Positions 40,278 through 50,101 of a DNA stretch of 64,000 nucleotides are shown one piece after another. Both the position numbers and the translations under genes were made by a program. The notes under the pieces are model-generated. The model saw nothing but the letters and a program-made list of their open reading frames with translations. It ran no database searches and was not told where the DNA came from. Source of the stretch: Isoptericola jiangsuensis (GTDB taxonomy: Bacteria; Actinomycetota; Actinomycetes; Actinomycetales; Cellulomonadaceae); contig NZ_PDJJ01000001.1 in assembly GCF_002563715.1 (NCBI RefSeq), positions 2,108,001-2,172,000 of the forward strand. The letters run 5' to 3'. Position 1 is the stretch's first letter; each line of letters begins with the position of its first letter.

Positions 40278-42050
40278 ATGACCCTCGACGCCTGGATCAC
40301 GCTCGCCGTGATCGTGGCCGTGCTGGCCGTCCTCGTGCGGGGCCGCGTGTCCCCGGCCGTGACCGTGTTCGGTGGCGCGGTCGTCGTCATGGTGACCGGG
40401 GTCGTCACGCCCGACGAGGCGTTCTCCGGGTTCTCCAACTCCGCGCCGCTGACCGTCGCGGCGCTCTACGTGCTGGCGGCCGGCATCGAGAAGACGGGCG
40501 CCCTGTCGGTGGTGATGCAGAACACGCTCGGCGACCGGGGGACGTACCGCCTGCCGCTGCTGCGGACCCTCACGCCCACGATGGCGGCGTCGGCGTTCCT
40601 CAACAACACCCCGATCGTGGCGATGCTCGTCCCCGAGGTGACCTCGTGGGCGCGGCGGCGCGGGCTGTCGGTGTCGAAGTTCCTCATGCCCGTCTCGTAC
40701 GCGGCGATCCTCGGCGGCCTGCTGACGGTGATCGGCACGTCCACGAACCTCGTGGTCTCCGGGCAGATGTCCGCGCTCGGCCTGGAGGAGATGGGCTTCT
40801 TCGAGATCGGGAAGGTCGGCCTGCCGATCGCGCTCGTCGGGCTGGTCCTCATGGTCGTCCTCGCGCCCGTGCTGCTGCCGGGCCGGCGTTCGGTCCGCAC
40901 CGAGATCGAGGAGGAGGGCCGGCGGTTCTCGGTCGAGATGATCGTGGAGCCCGGCGGGCCGATCGACGGTCGCACGGTCGAGGAGGCGAACCTGCGCGAC
41001 CTGTCGGGCCTGTTCCTGGCGTCCGTCGACCGCGGTGACACCGTCATCGCCCCGGTCCGCCCGGAGACGGTGCTGCGCGGCGGCAACCGGCTGCACTTCG
41101 TCGGCGCGATCGAGCGGGTGGTGGACCTGCAGGAGATGCGGGGGCTGCGCTCGGCGGAGATGCACCACGTGATGGACCTGGGCGAGCCCTCGGTGCGGTA
41201 CTTCGAGGCGGTCGTGGGGTCGCGCTCCCCGCTGGTGGGACGCACGCTCAAGGACGTCGGCTTCCGCGCGATGTACCAGGCCGCGGTGCTCGGGATCCAC
41301 CGGTCGGGACGTCTGGTCGAGGGGACGCTCGGCACCGAGCGCATCCGCCTCGGGGACACGCTCGTGCTCGTCAGCGACCCGGACTTCAAGTCCCGCTGGC
41401 GCGACCGGGCCGACTTCCTGCTCGTCGCCGAGCTCGACGGCAAGGCGCCGACCACCGCCTCGCGCGCGTGGCTGCCGGTGACGCTGCTGCTCGCCGTCGT
41501 CGTGCTCGCCGCCACCGGGCTCGTGCCGATCCTCAGCGGTTCCCTCGTCGCCGCCATCGTCCTGGTGGGTGCCAAGGTCCTCACCCCGCTGGAGGCGCGT
41601 CGCGCCATCGACCTCGAGGTGATCGTCGTCATCGCGTCGGCGTTCGGGCTGGCGGCGGCGATGCAGGCGTCCGGGCTCGCCGAGCTGGTCGCCGGCGGGC
41701 TGGTCGACGCGTTCGGCGACTTCGGCCACTACGGCGTCCTGCTGGGGCTGGTGCTGGCCACCGTGCTGCTCACCGAGCTCATCACGAACAACGCCGCCGC
41801 GCTGCTCATGCTGCCGGTCGCGGTGACGACGGCGGGGGCGGCCGGGATGGACCCGCGCGGCGCGGCCATCGCCGTGGCCGTGGCCGCGTCGGCGTCGTTC
41901 CTGTCCCCCATCGGCTACCAGACCAACATGATGGTCTACGGCCCCGGCGGCTACCGGTTCACCGACTACGCCCGGTTCGGCTGGGTGTTCACGGTCGTCG
42001 CGGTGGCGATCACCGTCCTGCTCGTGCCGGTGCTCTGGCCCGCGGGCTGA
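40278..42050 (+). CDS. SLC13/DASS-family transporter with RCK_C domains
   Basis: A 590-residue ion-coupled anion transporter. The N-terminal membrane half includes FLNNTPIVAMLVPEV and GTSTNLVVSGQM, the C-terminal half ELITNNAAALLMLPVAV, the paired re-entrant motifs of the DASS fold. Between them lie two soluble RCK_C (TrkA_C) domains (around IVEPGGPIDGRTVEEANL and VVGSRSPLVGRTLKDVGFR). Proteins of this layout transport sulfate, dicarboxylates or similar anions; the substrate is not evident. ATG 40278 is chosen because GGGAG lies eight bases upstream. TAGCGT at 40199-40204 is a possible -10 box. Confidence 0.85.
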   Translation: MTLDAWITLAVIVAVLAVLVRGRVSPAVTVFGGAVVVMVTGVVTPDEAFSGFSNSAPLTVAALYVLAAGIEKTGALSVVMQNTLGDRGTYRLPLLRTLTPTMAASAFLNNTPIVAMLVPEVTSWARRRGLSVSKFLMPVSYAAILGGLLTVIGTSTNLVVSGQMSALGLEEMGFFEIGKVGLPIALVGLVLMVVLAPVLLPGRRSVRTEIEEEGRRFSVEMIVEPGGPIDGRTVEEANLRDLSGLFLASVDRGDTVIAPVRPETVLRGGNRLHFVGAIERVVDLQEMRGLRSAEMHHVMDLGEPSVRYFEAVVGSRSPLVGRTLKDVGFRAMYQAAVLGIHRSGRLVEGTLGTERIRLGDTLVLVSDPDFKSRWRDRADFLLVAELDGKAPTTASRAWLPVTLLLAVVVLAATGLVPILSGSLVAAIVLVGAKVLTPLEARRAIDLEVIVVIASAFGLAAAMQASGLAELVAGGLVDAFGDFGHYGVLLGLVLATVLLTELITNNAAALLMLPVAVTTAGAAGMDPRGAAIAVAVAASASFLSPIGYQTNMMVYGPGGYRFTDYARFGWVFTVVAVAITVLLVPVLWPAG

Positions 42051-42095
42051 CCCCGGGCCCTGCCCGAGACGTGGCGGGAGCCGGGGCGTCCGGCG

Positions 42096-42101
42096 TACCG
42101 T
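42096..42101 (+). promoter_or_regulatory. Candidate -10 box of leaderless monooxygenase transcript
   Basis: TACCGT lies seven bases before the GTG at 42109. No Shine-Dalgarno sequence is seen. Confidence 0.45.
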
Positions 42102-42108
42102 CGACGGC

Positions 42109-43572
42109 GTGAGCCGTCCCGCCGACGCACCGCCCGACACCGACGTGCTGGTGGTGGGCGCGGGCCCCACCGGCCTGCTGCTGGCCGGCGACCTCGCCGG
42201 CGCCGGCGTGCGGGTGACCGTGCTGGAGAAGCGGCCCGCCGGGCTGAGCAACCTCACGCGCGCCTTCGCGGTGCACGCCCGCACCCTGGAGGTCCTGGAC
42301 GCCCGCGGGCTCGCCGACGAGCTGGTCCCGACCGGAACCCCCGTCCGCGCGGTGCGCGTCTTCGAGGGCGCCGAGGTCCCCCTGGACGCGCTGCCCAGCC
42401 GGTTCCCGCTCGTGCTCGTCACCCCCCAGTACGAGGTGGAGCGTCTGCTGCGCCGCCGCGCGCTCGACGCCGGGGCGCGGCTCCTGCACGACCATCGCGT
42501 GACCGGCCTCGCCCAGGACGAGGGCGGCGTCCGGGTGGACGTGACCGGTCCGGACGGCGCCCGCTCCCTCGCCGGTGCCTGGCTCGTGGGGACCGACGGT
42601 GTCCGGTCGACCGTGCGCGACGCGCTCGGCGTGCCGTTCCCGGGTCGCACGGTGATCCGCGCCATGATCCTCGCCGACGTCCGGCTCGACCGCCCTCCGC
42701 CGGACGTCCTGACCGTCGCCTCCCGGGACGGCGACCTGGGCTTCCTCGCGCCGTTCGGGGACGGCTGGTACCGGTTCATCGGGTGGCGCGGGGAACGGGA
42801 CCTCGACGACCCCGTCACCCTCGACGAGGTCCGGGACGTCGCCCGGGCGACGCTCGGCGACGACCACGGCATGCACGACCTGCGGTACGGGGACCGGTTC
42901 GCCGCCGACGAGCGCCAGGTGCGCGACTACCGGTCCGGACGGGTGCTGCTCGCGGGGGACGCCGCCCACGCGCACAGCCCGGCGGGCGGCATGGGCATGA
43001 ACACCGGCCTGCAGGACGCCGCCAACCTGTCGTGGCGGCTGGCCGCGACCCTGCGGGGCGCCGACGCCGCGGTGCTCGACGGGTACCAGGCCGAGCGCCA
43101 CCCGGTCGGCGCGGCCGTCGTACGGGCCTCGGGCGGCATCCTGCGCCTGGCGACCCTGGGCGGCCGGCGCGGGCGCGTCGCGCGGGGCGCCGTCGCCACC
43201 GCGCTCGCCCACGTCCCACCGATGCGCCGCCGCGGGGCGCTGCTGGTGTCCGGCATCGGCATCTCCTACCGCGCGCCCACGGGGGCCCACCCGCAGGTGG
43301 GGCAGCGCGTGCCCGACCTCGCGCTCGTGCCCGGCCCCCACGGCGAGCGTCTCGCCGAGGCCCTGCGCGCCGGCCGGTTCGTGCTCGTCGTGCCGCGGCG
43401 GGACGAGCACGACGGCGTGACCGCCCCACCGGCGCGGGCGCCCCTGACCCCCGGGGAGACGGACGCCGCCGACCGGGTCACGGTGCGGCGCTCGGACGAC
43501 CGGCGCAGCGTCCTGCTCGTGCGCCCCGACGGCCACCTGGCGTGGACGGACGCGTCGGGTCGGGAACGCTGA
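42109..43572 (+). CDS. FAD-dependent aromatic monooxygenase (PHBH/PheA group)
   Basis: A 487-residue class A flavoprotein hydroxylase. The FAD-binding GxGxxG is DVLVVGAGPTGLLLAGDLA, the DG motif is WLVGTDGVRSTVRDALG, and the second FAD motif GRVLLAGDAAHAHSPAGGMG contains the GD. The C-terminal thioredoxin-like domain ends in a SVLLVRPDGHLAW strand, typical of hydroxylases for polyketides, rifampicin-type compounds or phenols. Its substrate is unknown, and no pathway genes surround it. It converges on the GNAT gene. Confidence 0.88.
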   Translation: MSRPADAPPDTDVLVVGAGPTGLLLAGDLAGAGVRVTVLEKRPAGLSNLTRAFAVHARTLEVLDARGLADELVPTGTPVRAVRVFEGAEVPLDALPSRFPLVLVTPQYEVERLLRRRALDAGARLLHDHRVTGLAQDEGGVRVDVTGPDGARSLAGAWLVGTDGVRSTVRDALGVPFPGRTVIRAMILADVRLDRPPPDVLTVASRDGDLGFLAPFGDGWYRFIGWRGERDLDDPVTLDEVRDVARATLGDDHGMHDLRYGDRFAADERQVRDYRSGRVLLAGDAAHAHSPAGGMGMNTGLQDAANLSWRLAATLRGADAAVLDGYQAERHPVGAAVVRASGGILRLATLGGRRGRVARGAVATALAHVPPMRRRGALLVSGIGISYRAPTGAHPQVGQRVPDLALVPGPHGERLAEALRAGRFVLVVPRRDEHDGVTAPPARAPLTPGETDAADRVTVRRSDDRRSVLLVRPDGHLAWTDASGRER

Positions 43573-43584
43573 CCCGCGGCCGCG

Positions 43585-44427
43585 TCAACGCTCCGGCCGC
43601 CAGCTCTCGAACTCCTGGACGCGGGCGAACCCGAGACGCTCGTAGACGCGGCGCGCCGCGTCGTTGTGCGCGTACATCCCGAGGGTGACCATCGCGACCT
43701 CGGCCAGCCCGGCGCGGGTCGCGGCCGCGGTGACCGCCGCGGCGATCCCCCGGCCCCGGAACGCCGGGTCGGTGCCGACCGACCCCAGCACCCAGGGCTG
43801 ACCCGGGACCCGTCGCGACGCCCCGGCGACGCCCCGCACCGTCCCGTCGTCGTCGAGCCAGCCCCACCAGCGCGAGCGCGGCTCGTCGAGGGAGAGCTCG
43901 CCGTGCGGGTTCGCGACGGCGAGGCAGGCCGCCGCGCCGTGCCGGTGGGTGGCGTCCAGCTCGACCACCCGGTCCTCGCCCGGCTGCACGGCCGGGGAGG
44001 TGGTCGTGCCGTACCAGTCCCACGCGCTGACCGGCAGCCGGTCGAACGGCGCCGGGACACGGTGCCCCGCCGCGGCGAGCCCCGCGAGCTCCGCGTGCGT
44101 GCCCCGCGGCGCGGACACGCGGGTCACGGTGCCGAGCGCGGTCCCCGCGGCGACGACCAGCCGTGCGGCGGCCCCCGGCTCGCCGAGACCCAGCACGCTC
44201 GCCGCGTCGTCGTCGTGCTCCACCGCGAAGGGTCGCAGCCCGTCCGTGCGCACGCGCCAGCGCAGTCGCACGAGCAGTGCGTCGTCGTCCGCCCACACGT
44301 GCGAGGCGTCCCACCCGTCGTGCGCCTGCTCGGCGACGACGACGGGGTGGGACGCCCACCGCGGGGACAGGCTCGCCCCGGCGACCGAGGTCACCGGGGC
44401 GAGCCGTGCGACGTCGAGCGTCGTCAC
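43585..44427 (-). CDS. GNAT-family N-acetyltransferase
   Basis: A 280-residue protein with two domains. The N-terminal 150 residues show no motif that I recognise. The C-terminal GNAT domain has the acetyl-CoA-binding [19 protein letters not shown] and [22 protein letters not shown] 44427 overlaps the aspS stop by four bases, so it is made from the aspS message. The substrate is unknown; coupling to a tRNA synthetase does not itself identify it. Confidence 0.85.
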   Translation of the reverse strand: MTTLDVARLAPVTSVAGASLSPRWASHPVVVAEQAHDGWDASHVWADDDALLVRLRWRVRTDGLRPFAVEHDDDAASVLGLGEPGAAARLVVAAGTALGTVTRVSAPRGTHAELAGLAAAGHRVPAPFDRLPVSAWDWYGTTTSPAVQPGEDRVVELDATHRHGAAACLAVANPHGELSLDEPRSRWWGWLDDDGTVRGVAGASRRVPGQPWVLGSVGTDPAFRGRGIAAAVTAAATRAGLAEVAMVTLGMYAHNDAARRVYERLGFARVQEFESWRPER

Positions 44428-46223
44428 GCCTCCGCGGCCGCGTCGGCCTGCTTCTTCTCGGGGGCGCCGTCGACGCCGGCCTCCTTGCGCTGCTCCGGGG
44501 TGATCGGGGCGGGCGCGTCGGTCAGCGGGTCGTAGCCGCCGCCCGACTTCGGGAACGCGATGACGTCGCGGATCGACGGCGACTTCGTCAGCAGGGCGAC
44601 GATGCGGTCCCAGCCGAACGCGATGCCGCCGTGCGGCGGGGCGCCGAACTTGAAGGCGTCGAGGAGGAAGCCGAACTTCTCCTGCGCCTCGTCGGGGCCG
44701 ATGCCCATGACGTCGAAGACGCGCTCCTGCACGTCGCGGCGGTGGATACGGATCGAGCCGCCGCCGATCTCGTTGCCGTTGCAGACGATGTCGTAGGCGT
44801 ACGCCAGCGCGTTGCCCGGGTCCGACTCGAACGAGTCGAGCCACTCCGGCTTCGGGGAGGTGAAGGCGTGGTGCACGGCGGTCCAGGCGGAGCTGCCGAG
44901 CGCGACGTCGCCCTCGTCGACGGCCTCGCCGGTCGGCTTGAACAGCGGCGCGTCCACGACCCACACGAACGCCCACGCGTCCTCGTCGACCTGCCCGGTG
45001 CGGTGCGCGATCTCGACGCGGGCCGCGCCCAGCAGGGCGCGCGAGTCGGCGGTCTTGCCCGCGGCGAAGAACACCGCGTCTCCCGGCTGCGCGCCGGTCG
45101 CGGCGGCGAGGCCCTCGCGCTCGGCGTCCGACAGGTTCTTCGCGACGGGGCCGCCGAGCGTGCCGTCCGCGGCGAACGTCACGTAGGCGAGGCCCCGTGC
45201 ACCGCGCTGCTTGGCCCACTCCTGCCACGCGTCGAACTGGCGGCGCGGCTGGTCGGCACCGCCCGGCATGACGACCGCACCCACGTACTCCGCCTGGAAC
45301 ACACGGAACGGCGTCTGCGCGAAGTACTCGGTGAGCTCCACCAGCGGGTTGCCGAAGCGCAGGTCCGGCTTGTCCGAGCCGTACAGGCGCATCGCGTCCG
45401 CGAACGTCATGCGGGCGATCGGCGTCGGGATCTCGACGTCGATCAGCTTCCACAGCGCGACGAGGATCTGCTCGGCCAGCGCGATGACGTCGTCCTGGTC
45501 GACGAAGCTCATCTCGACGTCGAGCTGCGTGAACTCCGGCTGCCGGTCGGCGCGGAAGTCCTCGTCGCGGTAGCAGCGGGCGATCTGGTAGTAGCGCTCC
45601 AGGCCGCCCACCATGAGGAGCTGCTTGAACAGCTGCGGGCTCTGCGGCAGCGCGTACCAGGAGCCGGGCGCCAGGCGCGCGGGGACCAGGAAGTCGCGGG
45701 CGCCCTCCGGGGTGGAGCGCGTCAGGGTCGGCGTCTCGACCTCGACGAAGTCGTGCTGCCCGAGCACCTCGCGCGCCGCCGCGTTGACCTTCGAGCGCAG
45801 GCGCAGCGCGTTCGACGTCACCGGGCGACGGATGTCGAGGTAGCGGTGCGCCAGGCGCGCCTCCTCGCCGACCGTCTCGGTGTCCGCGAGCGCCGTGGAG
45901 ACCTGGAACGGCAGCGGCGCGGACTCGTTGAGCACGACCACGTCGTTCGCGATGAGCTCGACGTCGCCGGTGGCGAGGTTCGCGTTCGCGTTGCCCTCGG
46001 GGCGCGCCGACACCTCGCCGGTCACCTGGAGGACGAACTCGGCGCGCAGCGGGTGCGCGACCGCCTCGTCGCGGATGACGACCTGGGCGATGCCCGACGC
46101 GTCACGCAGGTCGATGAAGGCCACTCCCCCGTGATCCCGGCGGCGATCGACCCACCCGGTGAGGGTGACGGTCTGGCCGATGTGCTCGGCCCGCAGTGAG
46201 CCGGCCTGGTGGGTGCGGAGCAC
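44424..46223 (-). CDS. aspS: Aspartyl-tRNA synthetase
   Basis: A 599-residue class IIb synthetase of bacterial type. The anticodon-binding OB fold opens with [21 protein letters not shown]. The catalytic core has motif 2 ([20 protein letters not shown]), the bacterial insertion (GAD domain) and motif 3 ([17 protein letters not shown]). The C-terminal [11 protein letters not shown] tail is low complexity. GTG 46223 has AAGGA seven bases upstream. It is coupled to the downstream GNAT gene. Confidence 0.97.
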   Translation of the reverse strand: MLRTHQAGSLRAEHIGQTVTLTGWVDRRRDHGGVAFIDLRDASGIAQVVIRDEAVAHPLRAEFVLQVTGEVSARPEGNANANLATGDVELIANDVVVLNESAPLPFQVSTALADTETVGEEARLAHRYLDIRRPVTSNALRLRSKVNAAAREVLGQHDFVEVETPTLTRSTPEGARDFLVPARLAPGSWYALPQSPQLFKQLLMVGGLERYYQIARCYRDEDFRADRQPEFTQLDVEMSFVDQDDVIALAEQILVALWKLIDVEIPTPIARMTFADAMRLYGSDKPDLRFGNPLVELTEYFAQTPFRVFQAEYVGAVVMPGGADQPRRQFDAWQEWAKQRGARGLAYVTFAADGTLGGPVAKNLSDAEREGLAAATGAQPGDAVFFAAGKTADSRALLGAARVEIAHRTGQVDEDAWAFVWVVDAPLFKPTGEAVDEGDVALGSSAWTAVHHAFTSPKPEWLDSFESDPGNALAYAYDIVCNGNEIGGGSIRIHRRDVQERVFDVMGIGPDEAQEKFGFLLDAFKFGAPPHGGIAFGWDRIVALLTKSPSIRDVIAFPKSGGGYDPLTDAPAPITPEQRKEAGVDGAPEKKQADAAAEA

Positions 46224-46298
46224 GGAGGGGTCCTTTCGTGGCGGGTGGTGGCGTCGCCCGGGGCGACAGCGGCGTGGTCGTGGCGACACGCCCGCACG

Positions 46299-46304
46299 AT
46301 TCTA
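46299..46304 (-). promoter_or_regulatory. aspS -10 box
   Basis: TAGAAT, one mismatch from consensus, about 75 bases before the aspS GTG. No good -35 box. The rest of the 257-base divergent gap (46224-46480) holds a second candidate, TAGCCT at 46403-46408 on the plus strand, for the PPOX genes, and nothing else I recognise. Confidence 0.5.
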
Positions 46305-46480
46305 GTCGGTGGGGACGCGGGCACGTCCCGTCGGCCCGGGTGGGCGGGCGCCCACCTCTCGGGGCCCGTGCCGGTCGACCTGGCGGCGGGTCGCCCGGCG
46401 TCGCTAGCCTCCCAGGACGGACGGGCGGAGAGGTCCCGTGGACCGACGTCGTGACCCCGACCCGAGGAAGGACCCGCACC

Positions 46481-46972
46481 ATGAGCACCGACCCACCGGC
46501 GCCCCCGGGGGCGCCCACCGGAGCGGGGCCGCTCCGGCTCGCCGACGTCGCCCGGTTCGTCCGGGAGCGGGCCGACGGCGTCCTGACGACCCTCGGCCCC
46601 GACGGCGGACCCCAGGCCGCCTACCTCTCGCTCACCGCGACGGAGCGGGGCGAGCTGGTGCTCGACGCGCGGGTGACGTCGCGCACCGTGCGCAACGTCC
46701 GCCGGGACCCCCGGGTCGCCGTCGTGTGCGGCGGCGCCGACGGCGTGACCCTCCAGGCGGAGGGGCTCGCCGAGGAGGTGCACGGCGAGGAGCGGCGACG
46801 CTGCGCCGACGTCTACCGGGCGGCGTTCCCGCGGTTCGCCGGCTCGCTGGCCGACCCGGGGATCGCCGTGGTGCGGGTGTCGCTCACGTGGGCCCGGCTC
46901 GGCGACTACCGCGGCGTGGCCCCCGTCCTGCGGGAGACGACCCCCGACGGCACGCACGACGACGTAGGTTGA
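46481..46972 (+). CDS. Pyridoxamine 5'-phosphate oxidase-family (split-barrel) protein
   Basis: A 163-residue protein of the FMN/F420-binding split-barrel fold: VRERADGVLTTLGPDGGPQA, LVLDARVTSRTVRNVRRDPR and VAVVCGGADGVTLQAEGLAE. It starts after GAGGAAGGA. A similar fold follows four bases later. Typical members bind F420 or FMN and reduce or oxidise small molecules, or bind haem; the substrate is not predicted. Confidence 0.8.
   Translation: MSTDPPAPPGAPTGAGPLRLADVARFVRERADGVLTTLGPDGGPQAAYLSLTATERGELVLDARVTSRTVRNVRRDPRVAVVCGGADGVTLQAEGLAEEVHGEERRRCADVYRAAFPRFAGSLADPGIAVVRVSLTWARLGDYRGVAPVLRETTPDGTHDDVG
46965..46970 (+). promoter_or_regulatory. Candidate internal -10 box before the second PPOX gene
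   Basis: TAGGTT overlaps the 3' end of the first PPOX gene and ends six bases before the ATG at 46977. The six bases are GAGGTC, which could also weakly act as a Shine-Dalgarno site, so coupled translation is an equal alternative. Confidence 0.35.
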
Positions 46973-46976
46973 GGTC

Positions 46977-47447
46977 ATGGCACGACGCATCGCGACGAAC
47001 ACCCGGGTCGACCGGGACGACCTCCTGCAGTTCCTGCGCTCCCGGCGCCACGGCATCCTCGTCACCACGCGCGGTGACGGCTCCCCACAGCTCAGCCCGG
47101 TGGCGTACGGCGTCGACGGCGAGGGCCGCGTCGTCGTCTCCACGTACCCGGACCGGGCCAAGGCGGTGAACCTGCGGCGGCGGCCGGCCGCCTCGCTGCT
47201 GGCGCTGGGCGACGACTTCGACGACGCCTGGGTGCAGGTGGACGGCACCGCCGAGGTGCTCGACCTGCCCGACTCGGTGGAGCCCCTGGTGGAGTACTAC
47301 CGGGTCGCGGCCGGCCAGGAGCACCCCGACTGGGACGAGTACCGCCAGGCCATGGTCGACCAGGGCAAGTCGCTGGTGCGGGTCACGATCGAGCGGTGGG
47401 GGCCGGTCGCCACCGGCGGTTTCCCGCCGCGGCTCGCCGACGCCTGA
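46977..47447 (+). CDS. PPOX class F420-dependent oxidoreductase-like protein
   Basis: A 156-residue split-barrel protein with FLRSRRHGILVTTRGDGSPQ, SPVAYGVDGEGRVVVSTYPD, AKAVNLRRRPAASLLALGDD and WVQVDGTAEVLDLPDSVEPL. This matches the PPOX class of F420-dependent enzymes in mycobacteria and relatives. It starts four bases after the other split-barrel gene and converges on the M16-like gene, with three bases between the ends. Confidence 0.85.
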   Translation: MARRIATNTRVDRDDLLQFLRSRRHGILVTTRGDGSPQLSPVAYGVDGEGRVVVSTYPDRAKAVNLRRRPAASLLALGDDFDDAWVQVDGTAEVLDLPDSVEPLVEYYRVAAGQEHPDWDEYRQAMVDQGKSLVRVTIERWGPVATGGFPPRLADA

Positions 47448-47450
47448 GCC

Positions 47451-49148
47451 CTACCGCCTCCTCGTCCTGCGCCGCCGTCCGAACACCCGGGCGAACCAGA
47501 CGGAGCCGACGCCGACGGTCAGGCCGACCGCGGCGACCTCCCACCCGTCCGGCAGGAGGGCGGTCAGCATCCCGAAGAGCATCAGCAGGCCGACGAGCAT
47601 GCCGAAGGCTCGCACCACGGCCACGAGCGCCCGCCACAGGAACGACCAGGCGCGCCGGGCTCGCGGCGGCGGCGTCGGTGCCGGGGCGGGCGCCGAGGTC
47701 CGGCGCACGACGACCCGCCCCGGGACGCGCGCGTCGATCTCGCGGGCCACGACCTCGGTGGTCAGCCCCGTGTAGCGGGGCCGGTCGACCATGACCCTCG
47801 TGCCGTCGGTCCCGATGAGGTGCCGTCGACCGTCGGGCCAGGCCAGCATGACGGCCAGCTCGTCGAACAGGACGGTCCGGGGCCCGTCGTCGGTCAGCAG
47901 GCTGACGCCCTCGACCCCCAGGACGAGCCGAGCGCGGTCCGGCTCGGGCTCGGACCAGGTCGTGCCGACCACGGCACGCTCCGAGCGGTCCGCGGCGGGC
48001 CCCATCCCCGCCCAGGCGGCCCCCCGCGGCGTCCCCCGCAGCAGGGCGGTGCTCCAGATCGCGTCCGCGACCCGCCGGACCACGGCGGCGTCCACCGCCT
48101 CGATCCTGGCGCGGGTCTCGTCGTCGTCCGGCACCTCGGTCCCGAGGAGCACCGCCAGCGCGTGGGCGGGCAGCTCGGCGGCGGGGTCCTGGCGCTGCTC
48201 GCTCTCGGCGAGCAGCGCCGTCCGGGTCTCGGACAGCTCCTGCGGGGTCGGTCCGGTGAACCGCAACCGCGCCAGGAGATCGACGACGGCACCGACGGCC
48301 GCGCCCTGGTCGTCGTCGCGCGCGTCCGCGTAGACGGTGACCGCCGCGGTCGTGGCGTCGCGCGGGGTGTAGTCGGCGTCGGCGACGTACGCCACGCCCT
48401 CCTCGCGGAGCTCGGTGAACAGCGCCCGACCGGCGAGACGCGCGACGAAGCGGGCCTCCACCGACCGGTCGACGACGGCGTCGAGCACGACACCGTCCGT
48501 GCCGGTCGAGAAGTAGGCGGGGTAGGTCCCCACCGTGTCCGTGTCCGGCACCGGGTACCGTTCCCCGGCGGGCAGGTCGAGCCGGAGACCGGCGGGGACG
48601 GCGTCGGCCGTGAGGAAGGCGACGGCGTTGCCCCGCGTGAACCGTTCGGCGACCCACGCGCGGACGTCCTGCGGCCCGACCTCCGTGAGCCCGAGCTCGC
48701 GGTAGCCGGCGATGCCGTGCCCGCGTGCCCCGTACCGGTAGATCCGGGACGCGTCGAGCATCCGGTCCCCGCGGCTCGCGGCCTCCGCCTCGAGGACCTT
48801 CCGCTCGACGTCGATCCGGCCCACGGGCAGGTCGCGCAGCCGGTCGCACACCGCGTCGAGGAAGGTGACGACCTCCTGGAGGGAACCGGTCGCGTGGAAC
48901 GCCGTCCACACGTCGCCCGTCTGCCCGTTCTGGTGCACGCCGGCCCGCGGGACGCCGTGCAGCGCGAGGTGCTCGACGAGATGCGTGATCCCGGAGCGGG
49001 CCAGCGGCTCGTCCGCCTGGCCGACCCGGAACAGCAGGCCGCCGGTCACCGCACCGTCGGTCGGCGCCAGCAGCACCGGCAGCCCGGCCACCTCGACCAT
49101 CGTCACCCCGTCGCGCAGGGTGCCCGTCGTGGACCCGTCGACGCTCAT
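47451..49148 (-). CDS. M16-family (insulinase-like) peptidase with C-terminal membrane anchor
   Basis: A 565-residue protein. The inverted zinc motif HLVEH is at residues 56-60, and the third ligand is probably one of the glutamates in ERKVLEAEAASRG (near 120-122), somewhat closer than in classic M16 enzymes. A second, inactive M16-like domain seems to occupy residues 190-390. A linker (APAPAPTPPPRARR) leads to two transmembrane helices around residues 490-545 (AFGMLVGLLMLFGMLTALLP and VAAVGLTVGVGSVWFARV) and a basic end. ATG 49148 overlaps the TPR-like gene stop by four bases. Confidence 0.7.
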   Translation of the reverse strand: MSVDGSTTGTLRDGVTMVEVAGLPVLLAPTDGAVTGGLLFRVGQADEPLARSGITHLVEHLALHGVPRAGVHQNGQTGDVWTAFHATGSLQEVVTFLDAVCDRLRDLPVGRIDVERKVLEAEAASRGDRMLDASRIYRYGARGHGIAGYRELGLTEVGPQDVRAWVAERFTRGNAVAFLTADAVPAGLRLDLPAGERYPVPDTDTVGTYPAYFSTGTDGVVLDAVVDRSVEARFVARLAGRALFTELREEGVAYVADADYTPRDATTAAVTVYADARDDDQGAAVGAVVDLLARLRFTGPTPQELSETRTALLAESEQRQDPAAELPAHALAVLLGTEVPDDDETRARIEAVDAAVVRRVADAIWSTALLRGTPRGAAWAGMGPAADRSERAVVGTTWSEPEPDRARLVLGVEGVSLLTDDGPRTVLFDELAVMLAWPDGRRHLIGTDGTRVMVDRPRYTGLTTEVVAREIDARVPGRVVVRRTSAPAPAPTPPPRARRAWSFLWRALVAVVRAFGMLVGLLMLFGMLTALLPDGWEVAAVGLTVGVGSVWFARVFGRRRRTRRR

Positions 49149-50101
49149 CGTGCACCTCCGGCCTTGAGTGCCGTCCGACGGCGGCGCAGGTACTCGCGGC
49201 CCGGGCCGGCCGTGTAGCACCATCCCGAGTCGGTCGGCGCGTCCCCGAGCGCTTCGAAGTGCGCGTGCGCGGCCGCCGGGCGTCCCCCGACGGAGAGGAG
49301 CATCGCCAGCTCGCTGTGGGCGTGGCTCGTGGCGGTCGACGGCGTCGACCTCTCGTGGAGCACGGACCGCGCGGCCGCTGCCTCGATCTCGTCCAGGACG
49401 TCCCCCGTCAGCGCGCCGTCCTTGTCCTCCAGCCATCGTTCGACGTGCACGGCGGCCACGAGAGCGGCCGACGGGTGCCCGTCGGGGGCGGCGGCGGCCC
49501 GCTCCCGCGCGAAACCGAAGGCGTCCTCCCACGATCCCGACCACTTGGGGCAGAGCTGCTGGACCAGCGACCGCTGCGCCCAGGTGCGGTGCGGGTCGAG
49601 CGCCTCCACCCGGGCGTAGCGGCGGCGTGCCTCCGCCAGGCCGAGCTCGAGCCCGCGCGCCGTGGTCAGCCGGGCGTCCCACGCCGGCGTGTGGTCCGGG
49701 TGCCGGCCGCAGACCTCGACGAGCGTCCGTTCGGCGGCCTCCAGGTCCGCGGAGAACATCCGCCACCCCTCGCGGGTCACCGTCGACGCCCGGCCGCTGC
49801 CACGGGCGCGCCAGGCGGTCACGGTGAGCCGGGCGGCGCGGAGCGTCCCGAGCACCGGGTCCGCGGGCTGCGCGGCCAGGGCGGCCCGCCAGGGGCCGTC
49901 GAGCTCGTCGATCTCGGCGAGGAGACAGTGGGCGACGGTGGCCTGCTCGTCGCCACCGAGGCGCACCAGCGCGTCGTGCACCGTGGCGACGTCCCCGGAC
50001 CGTGCCGCGGCGCGCAACGGTTGCAGGTCCGGCTCGCACCTCCACGGATCGAAGTCCGGCTCGGTGGTCCGCTTCGTCGGTGCCGTCGACACCCCGCCCA
50101 T
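49145..50101 (-). CDS. TPR-like hypothetical protein coupled to the M16 peptidase
   Basis: A 318-residue, mostly helical protein with tetratricopeptide-like repeats: RAAARSGDVATVHDALVRLG, LEAAERTLVEVCGRHPDHTP, LAEARRRYARVEALDPHRTW, SELAMLLSVGGRPAAAHAHF. It has no signal peptide, so it is probably cytoplasmic. AGGAG lies five bases before the ATG. It overlaps the peptidase gene by four bases, suggesting a shared function as partner or substrate adaptor. No named family is assigned. Confidence 0.6.
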   Translation of the reverse strand: MGGVSTAPTKRTTEPDFDPWRCEPDLQPLRAAARSGDVATVHDALVRLGGDEQATVAHCLLAEIDELDGPWRAALAAQPADPVLGTLRAARLTVTAWRARGSGRASTVTREGWRMFSADLEAAERTLVEVCGRHPDHTPAWDARLTTARGLELGLAEARRRYARVEALDPHRTWAQRSLVQQLCPKWSGSWEDAFGFARERAAAAPDGHPSAALVAAVHVERWLEDKDGALTGDVLDEIEAAAARSVLHERSTPSTATSHAHSELAMLLSVGGRPAAAHAHFEALGDAPTDSGWCYTAGPGREYLRRRRTALKAGGAR

